DNA from: CAZNLH01 sp964573995
Lineage (GTDB): Bacteria; Gemmatimonadota; CAZMKB01; CAZNLH01
NCBI GenBank assembly: GCA_964573995.1
Contig: CAZNLH010000002.1
Location: 98,900 to 162,899, forward strand
Length of the DNA stretch: 64,000 nucleotides
Direction of reading: 5' to 3'
Shown here: positions 40,871-49,819 of the stretch, piece after piece
How the letters are laid out: every line of letters begins with the position of its first letter
How positions within the stretch are numbered: position 1 is the first letter of the stretch
Notes under the pieces: model-generated
What the model was told of the DNA's origin: nothing
Database searches by the model: none
Seen by the model: only the letters and a program-made list of their open reading frames with translations
Translations under genes and position numbers: made by a program

Positions 40871-41718
40871 TGGCCGGTGTGAGTGATGAGTGGTTCCCGG
40901 GGGGGGTGAAGGGCGATCGGCGACGTGGCCTGATCCTCGTTGCGGGGCCGTGCGTGATCGAATCGAGGGACACCACCCTCTTCATTGCGGAGAGGCTTGC
41001 CGGGATTACGGAAGATCTCCCAGTACGCTTGCTCTTCAAGGCCTCTTACCTCAAGGCCAATCGATCCCATCCCGATTCTTATGCAGGCCCCGGTCTCGAG
41101 AAGGGTCTCGAGATCCTCGGGGAGGTAAAGGCCAAAACGGGTCTGCCCCTTCTCTCGGATGTCCACTGTCGTACGGAGGTTCAAGCGGCCTCCGATGTAT
41201 TGGACGTATTGCAGATACCGGCCTATCTTTGTCGTCAGACACCGTTGATCAGGGAGGCCGCCCGTTCCGGGCGCGTGGTGAACATAAAGAAGGGGCAATT
41301 CATGGCCCCTGATGATATGAGGGGAGCGGTGAAGAAGGTAACTGGGGAGGGAAATGAGCGCGTAATGCTTACAGAGCGCGGGACCTTCTTCGGATATCAC
41401 AACCTGGTAGTAGATTTTCGCTCCATCGAGATTATGAGGAGATGGGGCCACCCCGTCCTCTTCGATGGGACACACAGCATCCAGCGTCCGGGCGCAGGCG
41501 GCAAGGTGTCCGGGGGAGAGCCCGAATTTATCTCTCCCCTTTGCAGGGCGGCCGCCTCGGTCGGCGTCGATGGCCTGTACCTGGAGGTCCATCCCAACCC
41601 TGGGGAAGCGCTCAGCGATGCCGCTTCCATGCTGCCGCTGGACGCGCTGCCGCGGCTTCTTGAAGAGGTCCTCTCGATCAGGGAGGCGACGAGCGGGGTG
41701 AACGACCGGAGTGGGTGA
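40870..41718 (+). CDS. kdsA: 3-deoxy-8-phosphooctulonate synthase KdsA, metal-dependent type
   Basis: KdsA condenses arabinose-5-phosphate with phosphoenolpyruvate to Kdo-8-phosphate. The motif AGPCVIESRD near residue 20 carries the Cys that binds the metal in metal-dependent KdsA proteins; the metal-independent type has Asn there. Further motifs are FKASYLKANRSHPDSYAGPG, ATSVH-type SDVHCRTEV, and IKKGQFMAP. FDGTHSIQRPGA and LEVHPNPGEALSDAASMLPL complete the active site. Length (282) is normal. The start overlaps the pyrG stop (TGATG). Confidence 0.96.
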   Translation: MAGVSDEWFPGGVKGDRRRGLILVAGPCVIESRDTTLFIAERLAGITEDLPVRLLFKASYLKANRSHPDSYAGPGLEKGLEILGEVKAKTGLPLLSDVHCRTEVQAASDVLDVLQIPAYLCRQTPLIREAARSGRVVNIKKGQFMAPDDMRGAVKKVTGEGNERVMLTERGTFFGYHNLVVDFRSIEIMRRWGHPVLFDGTHSIQRPGAGGKVSGGEPEFISPLCRAAASVGVDGLYLEVHPNPGEALSDAASMLPLDALPRLLEEVLSIREATSGVNDRSG

Positions 41719-41772
41719 CATGGACGATATCCGCCGGGATGGAGAATTCCTTGTAGGAGTGAGGAGTAGAGT

Positions 41773-42753
41773 ATGAACGAAGGAGATGGAGAGTTCCTCC
41801 TCGAGAAGGCCAGGGAGGTGTTCAGGATAGAGGCCGAGGCGGTGAAGGCGCTTGAGTATCGATTCGGAGACGAGTTTGTCGATGCGATCGATCTGCTCGC
41901 CAACTGCAAGGGGAGGGCCATAGTGTCGGGAATAGGGAAATCTGGCAATGTGGCCAAGAAGATCGCTTCCACGCTTGCGAGTACGGGGACTCCCGCTCTC
42001 TTTCTCCATCCGACCGAGGGGATTCATGGTGACCTGGGGATGGTGGTCCGGGGGGATGTCGTTCTCTTCATCTCCAAGAGCGGCGAGATGGACCAACTTG
42101 CCCAGATATTGAACCTCTTCAAGAGGCTCGAAGTAAAGATCATAGCGGTAACGGCCTCTCTATCATCCACGCTGGCCGTGAACAGCGACCTGGTGCTTGA
42201 CATGAGCGTCAAGGAAGAGGCCTGCCCCTACGGCCTCGCCCCTACGGCAAGCACCACGGTGGCTATCGCCATCGGTGACGCCCTGGCCATTACCTTGCTC
42301 TTGAAGAGGGGTTTTAAGAAGGAGGACTTCGCCCTCATTCATCCGGGAGGAACCATAGGGAAGAGGCTCCTCTTGAAGGTCAAGGACCTGATGCTCTCTA
42401 CCGAAGATGAACTCCCGAAGGTCTCCGTGCGGGCCACGATGAAGGAGGCGGTATTCGAGATGACTGCCAAGCGCGGGATAACGAGCGTGATAGATGATGA
42501 CGGAAGGGTTGTCGGGGTGGTGACCAATGGTGACTTGATGCGGCTGGTGGAGAGGACTGAGCAGATCTTTCATATCCCGGTCCGGGAGGTCATGACGGCC
42601 ACGCCGAAGGTCATAGAAGTGGATGAACTTGCCATTACGGCCGTCAAGATGATGGAACAATTCGGTATCATCTCTATGCCCGTCGTCGACCATTCAGGTG
42701 TCCTCCGTGGAGTCATTCACCTGCACGACCTGATGCGAGCGGGGATCATATGA
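41773..42753 (+). CDS. kdsD: Arabinose-5-phosphate isomerase KdsD/KpsF
   Basis: KdsD turns ribulose-5-phosphate into arabinose-5-phosphate, the first step of Kdo synthesis. A SIS domain (about residues 35-170) contains SGIGKSGNVAKKIASTLASTG and the family sequence LHPTEGIHGDLGMV. TAST-type ALAITLLLKRGFKKEDFALIHPGG ends it. Two CBS domains fill the C terminus (about 200-326). The 326 residues match the family. The stop overlaps the lptC ATG by four bases; the kdsC phosphatase often found between these genes is absent. Confidence 0.96.
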   Translation: MNEGDGEFLLEKAREVFRIEAEAVKALEYRFGDEFVDAIDLLANCKGRAIVSGIGKSGNVAKKIASTLASTGTPALFLHPTEGIHGDLGMVVRGDVVLFISKSGEMDQLAQILNLFKRLEVKIIAVTASLSSTLAVNSDLVLDMSVKEEACPYGLAPTASTTVAIAIGDALAITLLLKRGFKKEDFALIHPGGTIGKRLLLKVKDLMLSTEDELPKVSVRATMKEAVFEMTAKRGITSVIDDDGRVVGVVTNGDLMRLVERTEQIFHIPVREVMTATPKVIEVDELAITAVKMMEQFGIISMPVVDHSGVLRGVIHLHDLMRAGII

Positions 42754-43301
42754 AGTTCGCCAGGTTGATGATCCTCTCCGTGTTGCTCGTGTCAGTCGCA
42801 ACTGGTTGTTCTTCTCCATCTCCAAAGGCACCCTCCGGGGAGAAGGCTTCAAGGACGCCGGACCAGATACTCGAGGGGTTCACCATGATCATCACCGACA
42901 GGGGTGTCGAGAAGTCGCGTTTCAATGCCCTGCGGGCGATGGTCTTCAACGACGAGAACCTGGTGGAGGCGGAAGACATACATGTTGAATTCTTCCGGTC
43001 CAATGGGGAACTTTATTCCACTCTTCGCGCCGACAGGGGAACCTTGAATACGGAGACCAAAGACATGGATGCCCGTAACCATGTGGTGGTGATTTCACAT
43101 GATAACATCCGCCTTGAGACCGAATCCTTGCACTGGAACGAATCTGCCAATCTCATCACCACGGAGGACCCAGTGACACTCGTGCAGGGCGGGAAGAAGA
43201 TCCGGGGGATCGGTATGACCTCGGACCCGGGCTTGAACGATGTCAAGATCAGGCGTCCAACGGGTGTCTTCCGGGATATCGAGGCCCCCGACGAAGAATG
43301 A
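42750..43301 (+). CDS. lptC: LPS export ABC transporter periplasmic protein LptC
   Basis: LptC links the inner-membrane LPS exporter LptB2FG to the LptA bridge. The 183-residue protein has an N-terminal hydrophobic segment ending in a lipobox (VATGC), so here it may be a lipoprotein rather than a simple membrane anchor. The body is a beta-jellyroll of LptC type: FTMIITDRGVEKSRFNALRAMVFNDENLVEAEDIHVEFF, then TLRADRGTLNTETKDMDARNHVVVIS. ATGA overlaps join it to kdsD and to lptA. Confidence 0.9.
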   Translation: MKFARLMILSVLLVSVATGCSSPSPKAPSGEKASRTPDQILEGFTMIITDRGVEKSRFNALRAMVFNDENLVEAEDIHVEFFRSNGELYSTLRADRGTLNTETKDMDARNHVVVISHDNIRLETESLHWNESANLITTEDPVTLVQGGKKIRGIGMTSDPGLNDVKIRRPTGVFRDIEAPDEE

Positions 43302-44332
43302 GGATTCATCCCGCAACACTCTTCACCACATTGGCCCTCTGCGCCTCTATCATGCCGTTCAAGCCGTCGTCGCTCGCAGCGCAGGATAGCCCGCCGCTTG
43401 TACTGAAAAGAGCCGAATATGTCCGGCAGAGGAAGATAAAGGGAAAGACCACGATCATCCTCGAGGGGAACGTGATCTGGACCCGGGGTGACCAGCGCTT
43501 GCGGTGCGGCAGGGCAAGGTATTACGAGGAGGATGGGCTACTCTTTCTTTCTGAGGATGTCTACCTCTATGACAAGGGGAGGACGGTCTCGGCTGATTCC
43601 GCGAGGTATACCCGTGGAGAGGGCTCGGCGGTGGCCATCGGAGGCGTCAGTGTCGAATTATCCGGTGGTGAGGTGGTAGTTACGGCGGACAGTATGGACT
43701 TTGCCCTCAATGAAGGTGAATACTGGGCCTACAAGCGCCCCAGGATATTCCTTCAGGAGTCGGGTGGGGGGGCGTCAGGCGGCATAGAGATCCGCGGTGA
43801 ACGGTCTCACATGGTTGAAAATCGCCTGATGGCACTCTCCGGGCCGGTGGACATCTCCGGGGACTCTCTTACCGGTGGAGCCGATTCGCTGTGCTACGAT
43901 ATGGAACGGGAGAAAATCTTTCTTGTAGGTGCATCATGGATCGAAGTCGGTGCCTATCGCCTGCGGGGAGATCGGATAGAACTGTTTGTACCTGAAAGGG
44001 TATTAAGTAGAGGAATCTCGTGTGGAAACGCTCGCGGGGAAGAGACTGAGAAAGAGCCGAGTGTCGCCGGGGAGGAAGAAGGGAATGGTCTTTTGAACTG
44101 GATAGAAGCGGATTCCATCGCTCTGTCCTTCCGTGATAATCGGATCGACAGTCTCCTCGCCTGGCCGGACGTTAGGAGTTTTTATCAAGTCCACCGGAAA
44201 GAGGGGAGGGAGGAGAACTACATCGTTGGAGACAGGATCTTGATGATTTGGGATCATGGCAAGATCGGCGAAATCAGCGTGAAAGGCAGGAGTGAAGGGG
44301 TATATCACAGGCGCGCAGAGGGGGCGAAATAG
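43298..44332 (+). CDS. lptA: LptA/OstA-family LPS transport protein, long form
   Basis: A signal peptide (about residues 1-29) precedes OstA-type repeats. The first has ADYV-type LKRAEYVRQRKIKGKTTIILEGNVIWTRGDQRLRCGRARYYEEDG. Later repeats show VSADSARYTRGEGSAVAIGGVSVEL and SADSLCYDMEREKIFLVGAS. Together with EADSIALSFRDNRIDSLLA near the end, they suggest a stacked jellyroll nearly twice the usual 180 residues. It should form a periplasmic LPS slide. It lies between lptC and lptB, which supports the role. The low-complexity segment ETEKEPSVAGEEEGNG (about 250-265) breaks the last two repeats. Confidence 0.85.
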   Translation: MRIHPATLFTTLALCASIMPFKPSSLAAQDSPPLVLKRAEYVRQRKIKGKTTIILEGNVIWTRGDQRLRCGRARYYEEDGLLFLSEDVYLYDKGRTVSADSARYTRGEGSAVAIGGVSVELSGGEVVVTADSMDFALNEGEYWAYKRPRIFLQESGGGASGGIEIRGERSHMVENRLMALSGPVDISGDSLTGGADSLCYDMEREKIFLVGASWIEVGAYRLRGDRIELFVPERVLSRGISCGNARGEETEKEPSVAGEEEGNGLLNWIEADSIALSFRDNRIDSLLAWPDVRSFYQVHRKEGREENYIVGDRILMIWDHGKIGEISVKGRSEGVYHRRAEGAK

Positions 44333-44335
44333 ACC

Positions 44336-45061
44336 ATGGAGGCCTCGCTGAGGGCAGAAGGGCTGGAGAAGAAATACAGGGATCGGAAGGTGGTGGACGG
44401 AGTCGATCTTGAACTGAGGAGGGGTGAGGTTGTGGGGCTGTTGGGTCCGAACGGGGCCGGGAAGACCACCACCTTCTATATCCTGGTGGGCTTGATAAAA
44501 CCCGGCCGGGGTGGTATATTTCTAAATGGCACTGATATCACCCGCGTGCCCATGTACAGGCGGGCGAGAATGGGAATCGGTTACCTGTCACAGGAACAGT
44601 CGGTATTTCGCAAGTTGACGGTGGAACAAAACTTGCTAAGTATCCTGGAGACGATCCCGATTTCCAGGAGAGAAAGGGAAGAGCGGCTCGAGAACTTGTT
44701 GAGTGAATTGAAACTCAAGCACTTGAGGGGCCATAAGGCCCTATCCCTATCCGGGGGCGAAAAGAAACGCCTTGAGATCACAAGGGCGCTCGTATCCGAG
44801 CCGAGTTTCTTGCTGATGGATGAGCCCTTCGCCGGAGTTGATCCTATCACGGTGGCCGATGTCCAGTCTATCGTTATGCGCCTTCGAGAGAAGGGAATAG
44901 GGATCTTGATTACCGATCACAATGTCCGCGAGACCCTGGAGATTACCGACCGTTCATATATCATGCACGAGGGGCGTATCATCCTATCGGGGAGGGCGGA
45001 AGAGTTGATTAACGACCCTACGGCAAGGGGGGTCTATCTCGGTGAAGACTTCAAGATGTGA
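44336..45061 (+). CDS. lptB: LPS export ABC transporter ATP-binding protein LptB
   Basis: LptB is the ATPase that powers LPS extraction from the inner membrane with LptF and LptG. It has Walker A GPNGAGKTT and a Q-loop region YLSQEQSVFRKLTVEQNLL. The ABC signature SLSGGEKKRLEI, Walker B FLLMDEPFAGVDP and the switch His in ITDHNVRETL follow. The segment LSQEQSVFRKLTV is typical of LptB. Length (241) is normal. It begins three bases after lptA and is followed by rpoN, the classic order. Confidence 0.96.
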   Translation: MEASLRAEGLEKKYRDRKVVDGVDLELRRGEVVGLLGPNGAGKTTTFYILVGLIKPGRGGIFLNGTDITRVPMYRRARMGIGYLSQEQSVFRKLTVEQNLLSILETIPISRREREERLENLLSELKLKHLRGHKALSLSGGEKKRLEITRALVSEPSFLLMDEPFAGVDPITVADVQSIVMRLREKGIGILITDHNVRETLEITDRSYIMHEGRIILSGRAEELINDPTARGVYLGEDFKM

Positions 45062-45099
45062 CGGCGTTCGATCACCATGGGGGATCTGACGAGGTGGGA

Positions 45100-46491
45100 A
45101 TGAGGAACCAGCTTAGTTTTACGCTGAAACAGGAGCAGACGATCAATCCGCGGCTGTACCAGGCCATGGATCTCCTCTACATGCCGTTGCTGGACTTACA
45201 GCAGTATCTCAAGCAGGAACTCGTGGTAAACCCATTCCTCGACCTGGTGGAGGATCAAGACGTCTATGAGTCCGCCCCGTCGGATGAAGCGGAACAGAAC
45301 GATGACGGCGAAGAGGACGGGGAGGTGGACTGGGAACGCATCCTCCTCGATGGTTTTGACAGCGGATACCGGGGGAATCCCCAAGAGGTCATCGAGTATC
45401 ACGAGAAGGTGCCTGTAACGACCATTACCCTTTATGACCACATGCAGAAGGAGCTCTATCTCTTGAAGATCTCCGATAGAGAGCGAGAAATCGGTGAAGA
45501 GATAATCGGGAATATCAACGAGGACGGCTACCTGACGTGCAGCCTGGAGGAGATAGCAGAGGGCCTGAAGGCGGACGTCTGCGAGGTGGAAGCGGTTTTG
45601 AAGATCATTCAGGGCTTTGATCCCACCGGTGTGGGAGCACGCAGTCTCAAGGAGTGCATGTTGTTGCAATTAGAAGAAGAGGATGGGGTCGACTCGCCGG
45701 CATATCTGATTGTACGTGACTTCTTCGAACAATTGAGCCAGCACAAATGGAACGAGATCGCCCAGCAGACCGGGATGACCGTCAAGGAGATCCAGGCTCA
45801 TTCCGACAGGATCGCCCTGCTCGAGCCCAAGCCCGGGAGATTGTTTTCCACGGTGGAAGATCAGTATGTGATACCCGATATAATAGTGGAGAAAAAGGAC
45901 GGCGATTATCTCATATATCTCAACGATGGCAACCTGCCGCGCCTGAAGAGGAGCAGTTCCTATTACGAGGTGGCCCGTAACAAGAAGATGTTCAAAGGTG
46001 AGACGAAGAAGTTCATCTTTGAAAAGATGAACAGCGCGAACTGGCTCATCCAGGCCATTGAGCAGAGGCGCCAGACGATGCTCAAGGTCATGACCTATAT
46101 AGTCGATCGCCAGAGGGAGTTTTTCAGCAAGGGCATAGCGTATCTCAAGCCCCTAACGCTGCGGGAGGTGGCCGAGGCGATCGAGATGCACGAATCGACC
46201 GTGAGCCGGGTGACCAACCAGAAATACTGCCAGACCCCGAGGGGTGTGTTCAAACTGAAGTTTTTCTTCAGTAGCGGGATTGAGACGTATGACGGGGAAG
46301 AGGTCTCCGCACGCGGGATCAAGGCCAAGATTTCTCAACTTATCGAACAGGAAGAACCTTCCAAGCCTTACACGGATCAGGCGATCGTGGACTACTTGAA
46401 GAAAGAGGGAATCAAGATAGCAAGGAGGACAGTGGCAAAGTATCGGGATCAAATGCGGATCTTGTCTGCTCGAATGAGGAAGCGGTTTTAG
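45100..46491 (+). CDS. rpoN: RNA polymerase sigma-54 factor RpoN
   Basis: RpoN directs polymerase to -24/-12 promoters opened by AAA+ activators. Region I (MRNQLSFTLKQEQTINPRL and LYMPLLDLQQYL) is glutamine- and leucine-rich as expected. An acidic linker, then the core-binding domain follows (INEDGYLTCSLEEIAEGL). The DNA-binding part has LTLREVAEAIEMHESTVSRVTNQKY and the RpoN box ARRTVAKYR. I prefer the ATG at 45100, since GAGGTG lies just before it and the family begins here. A GTG at 45058 overlapping the lptB stop would add 14 residues. No certain sigma-54 promoter was found in the window. Confidence 0.95.
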   Translation: MRNQLSFTLKQEQTINPRLYQAMDLLYMPLLDLQQYLKQELVVNPFLDLVEDQDVYESAPSDEAEQNDDGEEDGEVDWERILLDGFDSGYRGNPQEVIEYHEKVPVTTITLYDHMQKELYLLKISDREREIGEEIIGNINEDGYLTCSLEEIAEGLKADVCEVEAVLKIIQGFDPTGVGARSLKECMLLQLEEEDGVDSPAYLIVRDFFEQLSQHKWNEIAQQTGMTVKEIQAHSDRIALLEPKPGRLFSTVEDQYVIPDIIVEKKDGDYLIYLNDGNLPRLKRSSSYYEVARNKKMFKGETKKFIFEKMNSANWLIQAIEQRRQTMLKVMTYIVDRQREFFSKGIAYLKPLTLREVAEAIEMHESTVSRVTNQKYCQTPRGVFKLKFFFSSGIETYDGEEVSARGIKAKISQLIEQEEPSKPYTDQAIVDYLKKEGIKIARRTVAKYRDQMRILSARMRKRF

Positions 46492-46531
46492 TTGCTTGAG
46501 ACCTTTTCCGATTACTTTCAAGGAGGACTGA

Positions 46532-47074
46532 ATGAACGTAACGATCACAGCCAGGCACTGTGAACTCTCCAATGAGCAGAAGAAGTTCATCGAAGACCGT
46601 GTAAGCGGTCTTTCGCGTTTTTATGAGCACATAATAGAGGCCCAGGTGATCATCAGCGAGGAGAAACACCGCCATCATGGCGAGTTGAAGATCAATATAA
46701 ACAATAACGTCTTTTTCAGTGAGGCTGAAACGGCGGATTTCCGGCAGACTATCGATCAAGTGATCCAGAGGTTGGAACGCCAGATCAAGAAGCACAAGGG
46801 GCGCTTTCACAGGAGGACCGTGAGCAAAGAGGACCTGGTCTCGCTGGGGCGGGAAGCCTCGCCAGATGGTTACATGGATGATATGGAACTCGACATCATG
46901 CCTGGTGAAGGTGGCATAGAGGAGATGACACTCAACGAGGCGGTCAAGAAGGTGAAGGCCGGCGCGACATCCCTCCTCTTCAAGGACAGCACTTCTGGCA
47001 GGACGAAGAGCGTTTTACGCAGGGGTGATGGCAGGATCGATATCATGGATTTCAGGCCTGAGGAAGATGGATAG
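46532..47074 (+). CDS. hpf: Ribosome hibernation promoting factor HPF, long form
   Basis: HPF binds idle 70S ribosomes and pairs them into inactive 100S dimers. The N-terminal S30EA domain (about residues 1-100) reads VTITARHCELSNEQKKFIEDRV and HHGELKININNN. A linker follows, and the C-terminal dimerisation domain (about 128-175) carries MTLNEAVKKVKAGATSLLFKD and RRGDGRIDIMDF. So it is the long form, which can dimerise ribosomes alone. AAGGAGG precedes the ATG. It sits between rpoN and hprK, the usual rpoN-region order. Confidence 0.93.
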   Translation: MNVTITARHCELSNEQKKFIEDRVSGLSRFYEHIIEAQVIISEEKHRHHGELKININNNVFFSEAETADFRQTIDQVIQRLERQIKKHKGRFHRRTVSKEDLVSLGREASPDGYMDDMELDIMPGEGGIEEMTLNEAVKKVKAGATSLLFKDSTSGRTKSVLRRGDGRIDIMDFRPEEDG

Positions 47075-48049
47075 TTGGTCAAGTTGAAGGTGAGAGACCT
47101 CTTCGAGGAGAAGGGGGTGATCTATGGCCTGAGGCTCCTCTCTGATGAGGCGGGTCTTGATAAGCCCATACATACTAAGGAAATATATCGACCCGGGCTT
47201 GCCCTGGCGGGATACACCGAGCGCTTCGCCTTCTCCAGGATCCAGGTGCTCGGTGAGACGGAGATGTGTTTCCTCAAGGGTTTGACCCCCTCCAAGCAGC
47301 GAAGGGCGATTCTCGATTTCCTGGAGTTCGATATCCCCTGTATAGTCATCACCAAGGGGCTCGATCCTCCTCCACTGCTTGTGGGCGAGGCCAACAAGCG
47401 GGGCGTTCCCGTGATTTCTACTACACAGAGCACGACCCGGTTTTCTCACTTCCTGAGCGCCTATCTCGAGAACCGATTTGCTCCGCAAACAACGCTTCAC
47501 GGTACACTTGCGGACGTGTATGGTGTGGGTCTCCTCTTCCAGGGGAGGAGCGGCATCGGAAAGAGCGAATGCGTGCTCGACCTGGTTGAAAGAGGTCACC
47601 GTCTGGTTGCAGATGACTTGGTAAGGGTGGTCCGGAAGGGCAACGAAGTCTTGATAGGCACGGGCCATGAGAGCCTCCGTCATCATATGGAGATCCGCGG
47701 CCTGGGGATAATAGATATCACGTCGATCTTCGGTATCCGTGCCGTACGCCTCCAGAAGAGGATCGAGGTCGTGGTTCTCCTGGAAGATTGGAACAATGGG
47801 GTGGATTACGACAGGACCGGTCTGGACGAAAAAGTGACGACCATCCTCGATGTTCAACTCCCGGTGGTGACCATTCCGCTCGTGCCGGGAAAGAATATCA
47901 CTGTACTGTCGGAGGTTGCCGCAATGGATCATCTCACGAAGTTGTATGGGTATCATCCGGCAAAGCGGTTCAACGAACGACTGATCGAGTTGACGAGGCG
48001 GAAGGATAAGGGAGCCAACTACCTGGACCTCGAAGAAGACTACGAATAG
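47075..48049 (+). CDS. hprK: HPr kinase/phosphorylase HprK
   Basis: HprK phosphorylates HPr at Ser46 and reverses this with phosphate, linking the PTS to metabolic state. The N-terminal domain ends before the P-loop GRSGIGKSE (about residues 157-165). Next come the ERGHRLVADDLVR segment and the signature RHHMEIRGLGIIDITSIFGI. The C-terminal part carries ITIPLVPGKNI-type sequence and a helix ending in FNERLIELTRRK. The 324 residues are normal. The TTG start follows the hpf stop directly. The HPr in this same operon keeps Ser46, so its substrate is present. Confidence 0.95.
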   Translation: MVKLKVRDLFEEKGVIYGLRLLSDEAGLDKPIHTKEIYRPGLALAGYTERFAFSRIQVLGETEMCFLKGLTPSKQRRAILDFLEFDIPCIVITKGLDPPPLLVGEANKRGVPVISTTQSTTRFSHFLSAYLENRFAPQTTLHGTLADVYGVGLLFQGRSGIGKSECVLDLVERGHRLVADDLVRVVRKGNEVLIGTGHESLRHHMEIRGLGIIDITSIFGIRAVRLQKRIEVVVLLEDWNNGVDYDRTGLDEKVTTILDVQLPVVTIPLVPGKNITVLSEVAAMDHLTKLYGYHPAKRFNERLIELTRRKDKGANYLDLEEDYE

Positions 48050-48116
48050 CAGGCTGTATCTTTGCGCCGGACATCTCAATCCCTCCATCCGATACGCCAC
48101 CCGCGCCCTTAACAAT

Positions 48117-48145
48117 TTGCCCCAGCATTGTCCCTCTCTTATATT
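48117..48145 (+). promoter_or_regulatory. Candidate promoter for the PTS operon
   Basis: TTGCCC (48117-48122), a 17-base spacer and TATATT (48140-48145). It lies in the 130-base gap after hprK, about 35 bases before the IIA start. It would allow the PTS genes to be expressed apart from rpoN-hpf-hprK. Confidence 0.5.
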
Positions 48146-48179
48146 ATAGCGGTCGAGCGCTTGGCGATGAAGGGAGACT

Positions 48180-48581
48180 TTGACTGAAATGATAGGCGCA
48201 GTTATCATATCCCATGGTATGCTCTCGGATGCTGCCCGGGAGGTGCTCTTTCGCATATCCGGTCAGCATACGGATATCATCGCGGTGAGCAACTCGGGGA
48301 GGGATCTCGACCAGATGGAAAGGGACCTCGTTGCCGCACTTGAACGATTGAAAGATTGCGATTCTGTGATCTTTTTCTCAGACCTTCATGGAGGGAGTTG
48401 TTCACTGATCTGCCAGAAACTGATGAGGACTCAAAGGAACCTGGTCCTGATGACCGGTTATAACCTTCCCATGTTGATTGAGTTTGCGTTTAATCGGCAC
48501 AGGCGACTACAGGAAGTCGTGCCGATCCTGGAAGAGAAGGCGAAGAAGGGGATCATGGTAGTGCAACCCTCGGATTTGTGA
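48180..48581 (+). CDS. PTS mannose/fructose/sorbose-family component IIA
   Basis: This cytoplasmic domain accepts phosphate from HPr. The active His12 lies in VIISHGMLSDA, the family's N-terminal site, and VIFFSDLHGGSCSLICQKL matches the substrate-loop region. The protein is 133 residues, a free-standing IIA rather than a IIAB fusion. The TTG at 48180 follows AAGGGAGA closely; an ATG three codons later is possible. IIB starts seven bases downstream. Confidence 0.9.
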   Translation: MTEMIGAVIISHGMLSDAAREVLFRISGQHTDIIAVSNSGRDLDQMERDLVAALERLKDCDSVIFFSDLHGGSCSLICQKLMRTQRNLVLMTGYNLPMLIEFAFNRHRRLQEVVPILEEKAKKGIMVVQPSDL

Positions 48582-48588
48582 GGTCTTC

Positions 48589-49080
48589 ATGTCTGTCATA
48601 CTTTACAGGGTGGATGATCGATTGATCCACGGGCAGGTTACGGTTGGTTGGGCGCGCGCTCTTCAGCCGGATAGAATCATCATCGTTGACGACGAAGTCG
48701 CCGCGAATCCGTGGGAGGAGAAGTTGTTTCGTTCAGCGGCACCCGAGCCGCTGGAAGTGAGCGTCTGGTCATCAGGAACCGCCCTGGACAAGGTGCCTGG
48801 TGTCCAGGAGAGCGAGGAGAAGGCATTTCTCTTGACAAGAGACCTGGAAACGATGGTGGGATTGATGAGGGGAGGAATTGAGATCCCCTCCATCAACCTT
48901 GGCGGTCTTCATTTTTCATCGGACAAGAAGCAGGTGCTGCCTTATATCTCATTCAGCGCCAGTGATCTCGATATCCTTCGAGACTTAAAGAAAGAAGGGA
49001 TCGAGATCGATATAAGGGATGTCCCGACCACGGAAAAACGGGACATCTTCCAGTTGCTGAAGTCCAGGGGCCTGGAATAG
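48589..49080 (+). CDS. PTS mannose/fructose/sorbose-family component IIB
   Basis: IIB passes phosphate from IIA to the incoming sugar. The N terminus is diagnostic: LYRVDDRLIHGQVTVGWARAL with the phosphorylated His14. IIIVDDEVAANPWEEKLFRSAAP and the C-terminal family region follow. The 163 residues match free-standing IIB proteins. It sits seven bases after IIA and is followed by the two membrane components. Confidence 0.94.
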   Translation: MSVILYRVDDRLIHGQVTVGWARALQPDRIIIVDDEVAANPWEEKLFRSAAPEPLEVSVWSSGTALDKVPGVQESEEKAFLLTRDLETMVGLMRGGIEIPSINLGGLHFSSDKKQVLPYISFSASDLDILRDLKKEGIEIDIRDVPTTEKRDIFQLLKSRGLE

Positions 49081-49116
49081 CGGATGATGTAGAATGGGCA
49101 TCTACGGGGGGACGAA

Positions 49117-49815
49117 GTGTCCTTGACGCTCGATCTGCTTAAACTGGCTCTTTTAGGTGGTTTCATCACGCTGGATGAGACGGCCTTCCTGCAGGTGATG
49201 GCCTCCCGGCCTATTGTTGTCGGGCCACTGGTGGGTTGGTTGATAGGTGACCTCGAAAGCGGATTGCTCCTCGGCTCAATTCTTGAACTGATCTACCTCG
49301 ATGTGCTCCCGGCGGGTGCGGCCCATTTTCCCGACAGCGGCCTCGCAGCGGTGGTGGGGACGGGTGTCCTGGAGTTATCGGAGAAATATTACATGAAAAT
49401 ATATCCTGGCACCTGGCTCGTAGTTATAATGATCGCCATCTTGACTGCGTATTTGGGCGGGCACTCGATCACCTTCCTGAGGAGGCGGAATGCCTATCTC
49501 TTGAAAAAGGTGGAGGGCCACCTTGCGCAAGGGAGGTTGTGGGCAGTGGCTGTCTTTCAAGGTATCGGGCTCATATTTTCCTTTATCAGGGGCTGGACTA
49601 TGACGCTTGTACTTACCGCCGTCTTTCTCGCCGTGGTGAAATGGGCAGGTGTGTCCCTTGGTCTCGCCGTCCCTTTTCCCCTGATCGCCGGGAGGAACTT
49701 GATTATTTGTGCCTCACTGGCACTGGGAGTCAGGCTGTTCGTCAAGAGCGGCACTTTCATCTATTTCGTGTTCGGTGCGTGTATTGCTTTGACATTTCTC
49801 AGGTTTGGAGTCTGA
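49117..49815 (+). CDS. PTS mannose/fructose/sorbose-family component IIC
   Basis: IIC forms the sugar channel with IID in the inner membrane. The 232-residue protein is hydrophobic throughout. Its N-terminal third, with ETAFLQVMASRPIVVGPLVGWLIGDLESGLLLGSILELIYL, is the family signature, followed by DVLPAGAAHFPDSGLAAVVGTG. The GTG start follows a G-rich Shine-Dalgarno (GGGGGGA). The sugar transported cannot be told from sequence; family members move mannose, fructose, sorbose or amino sugars. Confidence 0.92.
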   Translation: MSLTLDLLKLALLGGFITLDETAFLQVMASRPIVVGPLVGWLIGDLESGLLLGSILELIYLDVLPAGAAHFPDSGLAAVVGTGVLELSEKYYMKIYPGTWLVVIMIAILTAYLGGHSITFLRRRNAYLLKKVEGHLAQGRLWAVAVFQGIGLIFSFIRGWTMTLVLTAVFLAVVKWAGVSLGLAVPFPLIAGRNLIICASLALGVRLFVKSGTFIYFVFGACIALTFLRFGV

Positions 49816-49819
49816 ACCG

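Noticed and set aside
40762..42096. A 444-residue open frame on the minus strand
   Set aside because: Antisense to kdsA and kdsD, both unmistakable. Open by codon bias only.
47015..48256. A 413-residue open frame on the minus strand
   Set aside because: Antisense to hprK, whose P-loop and signature motifs are intact.
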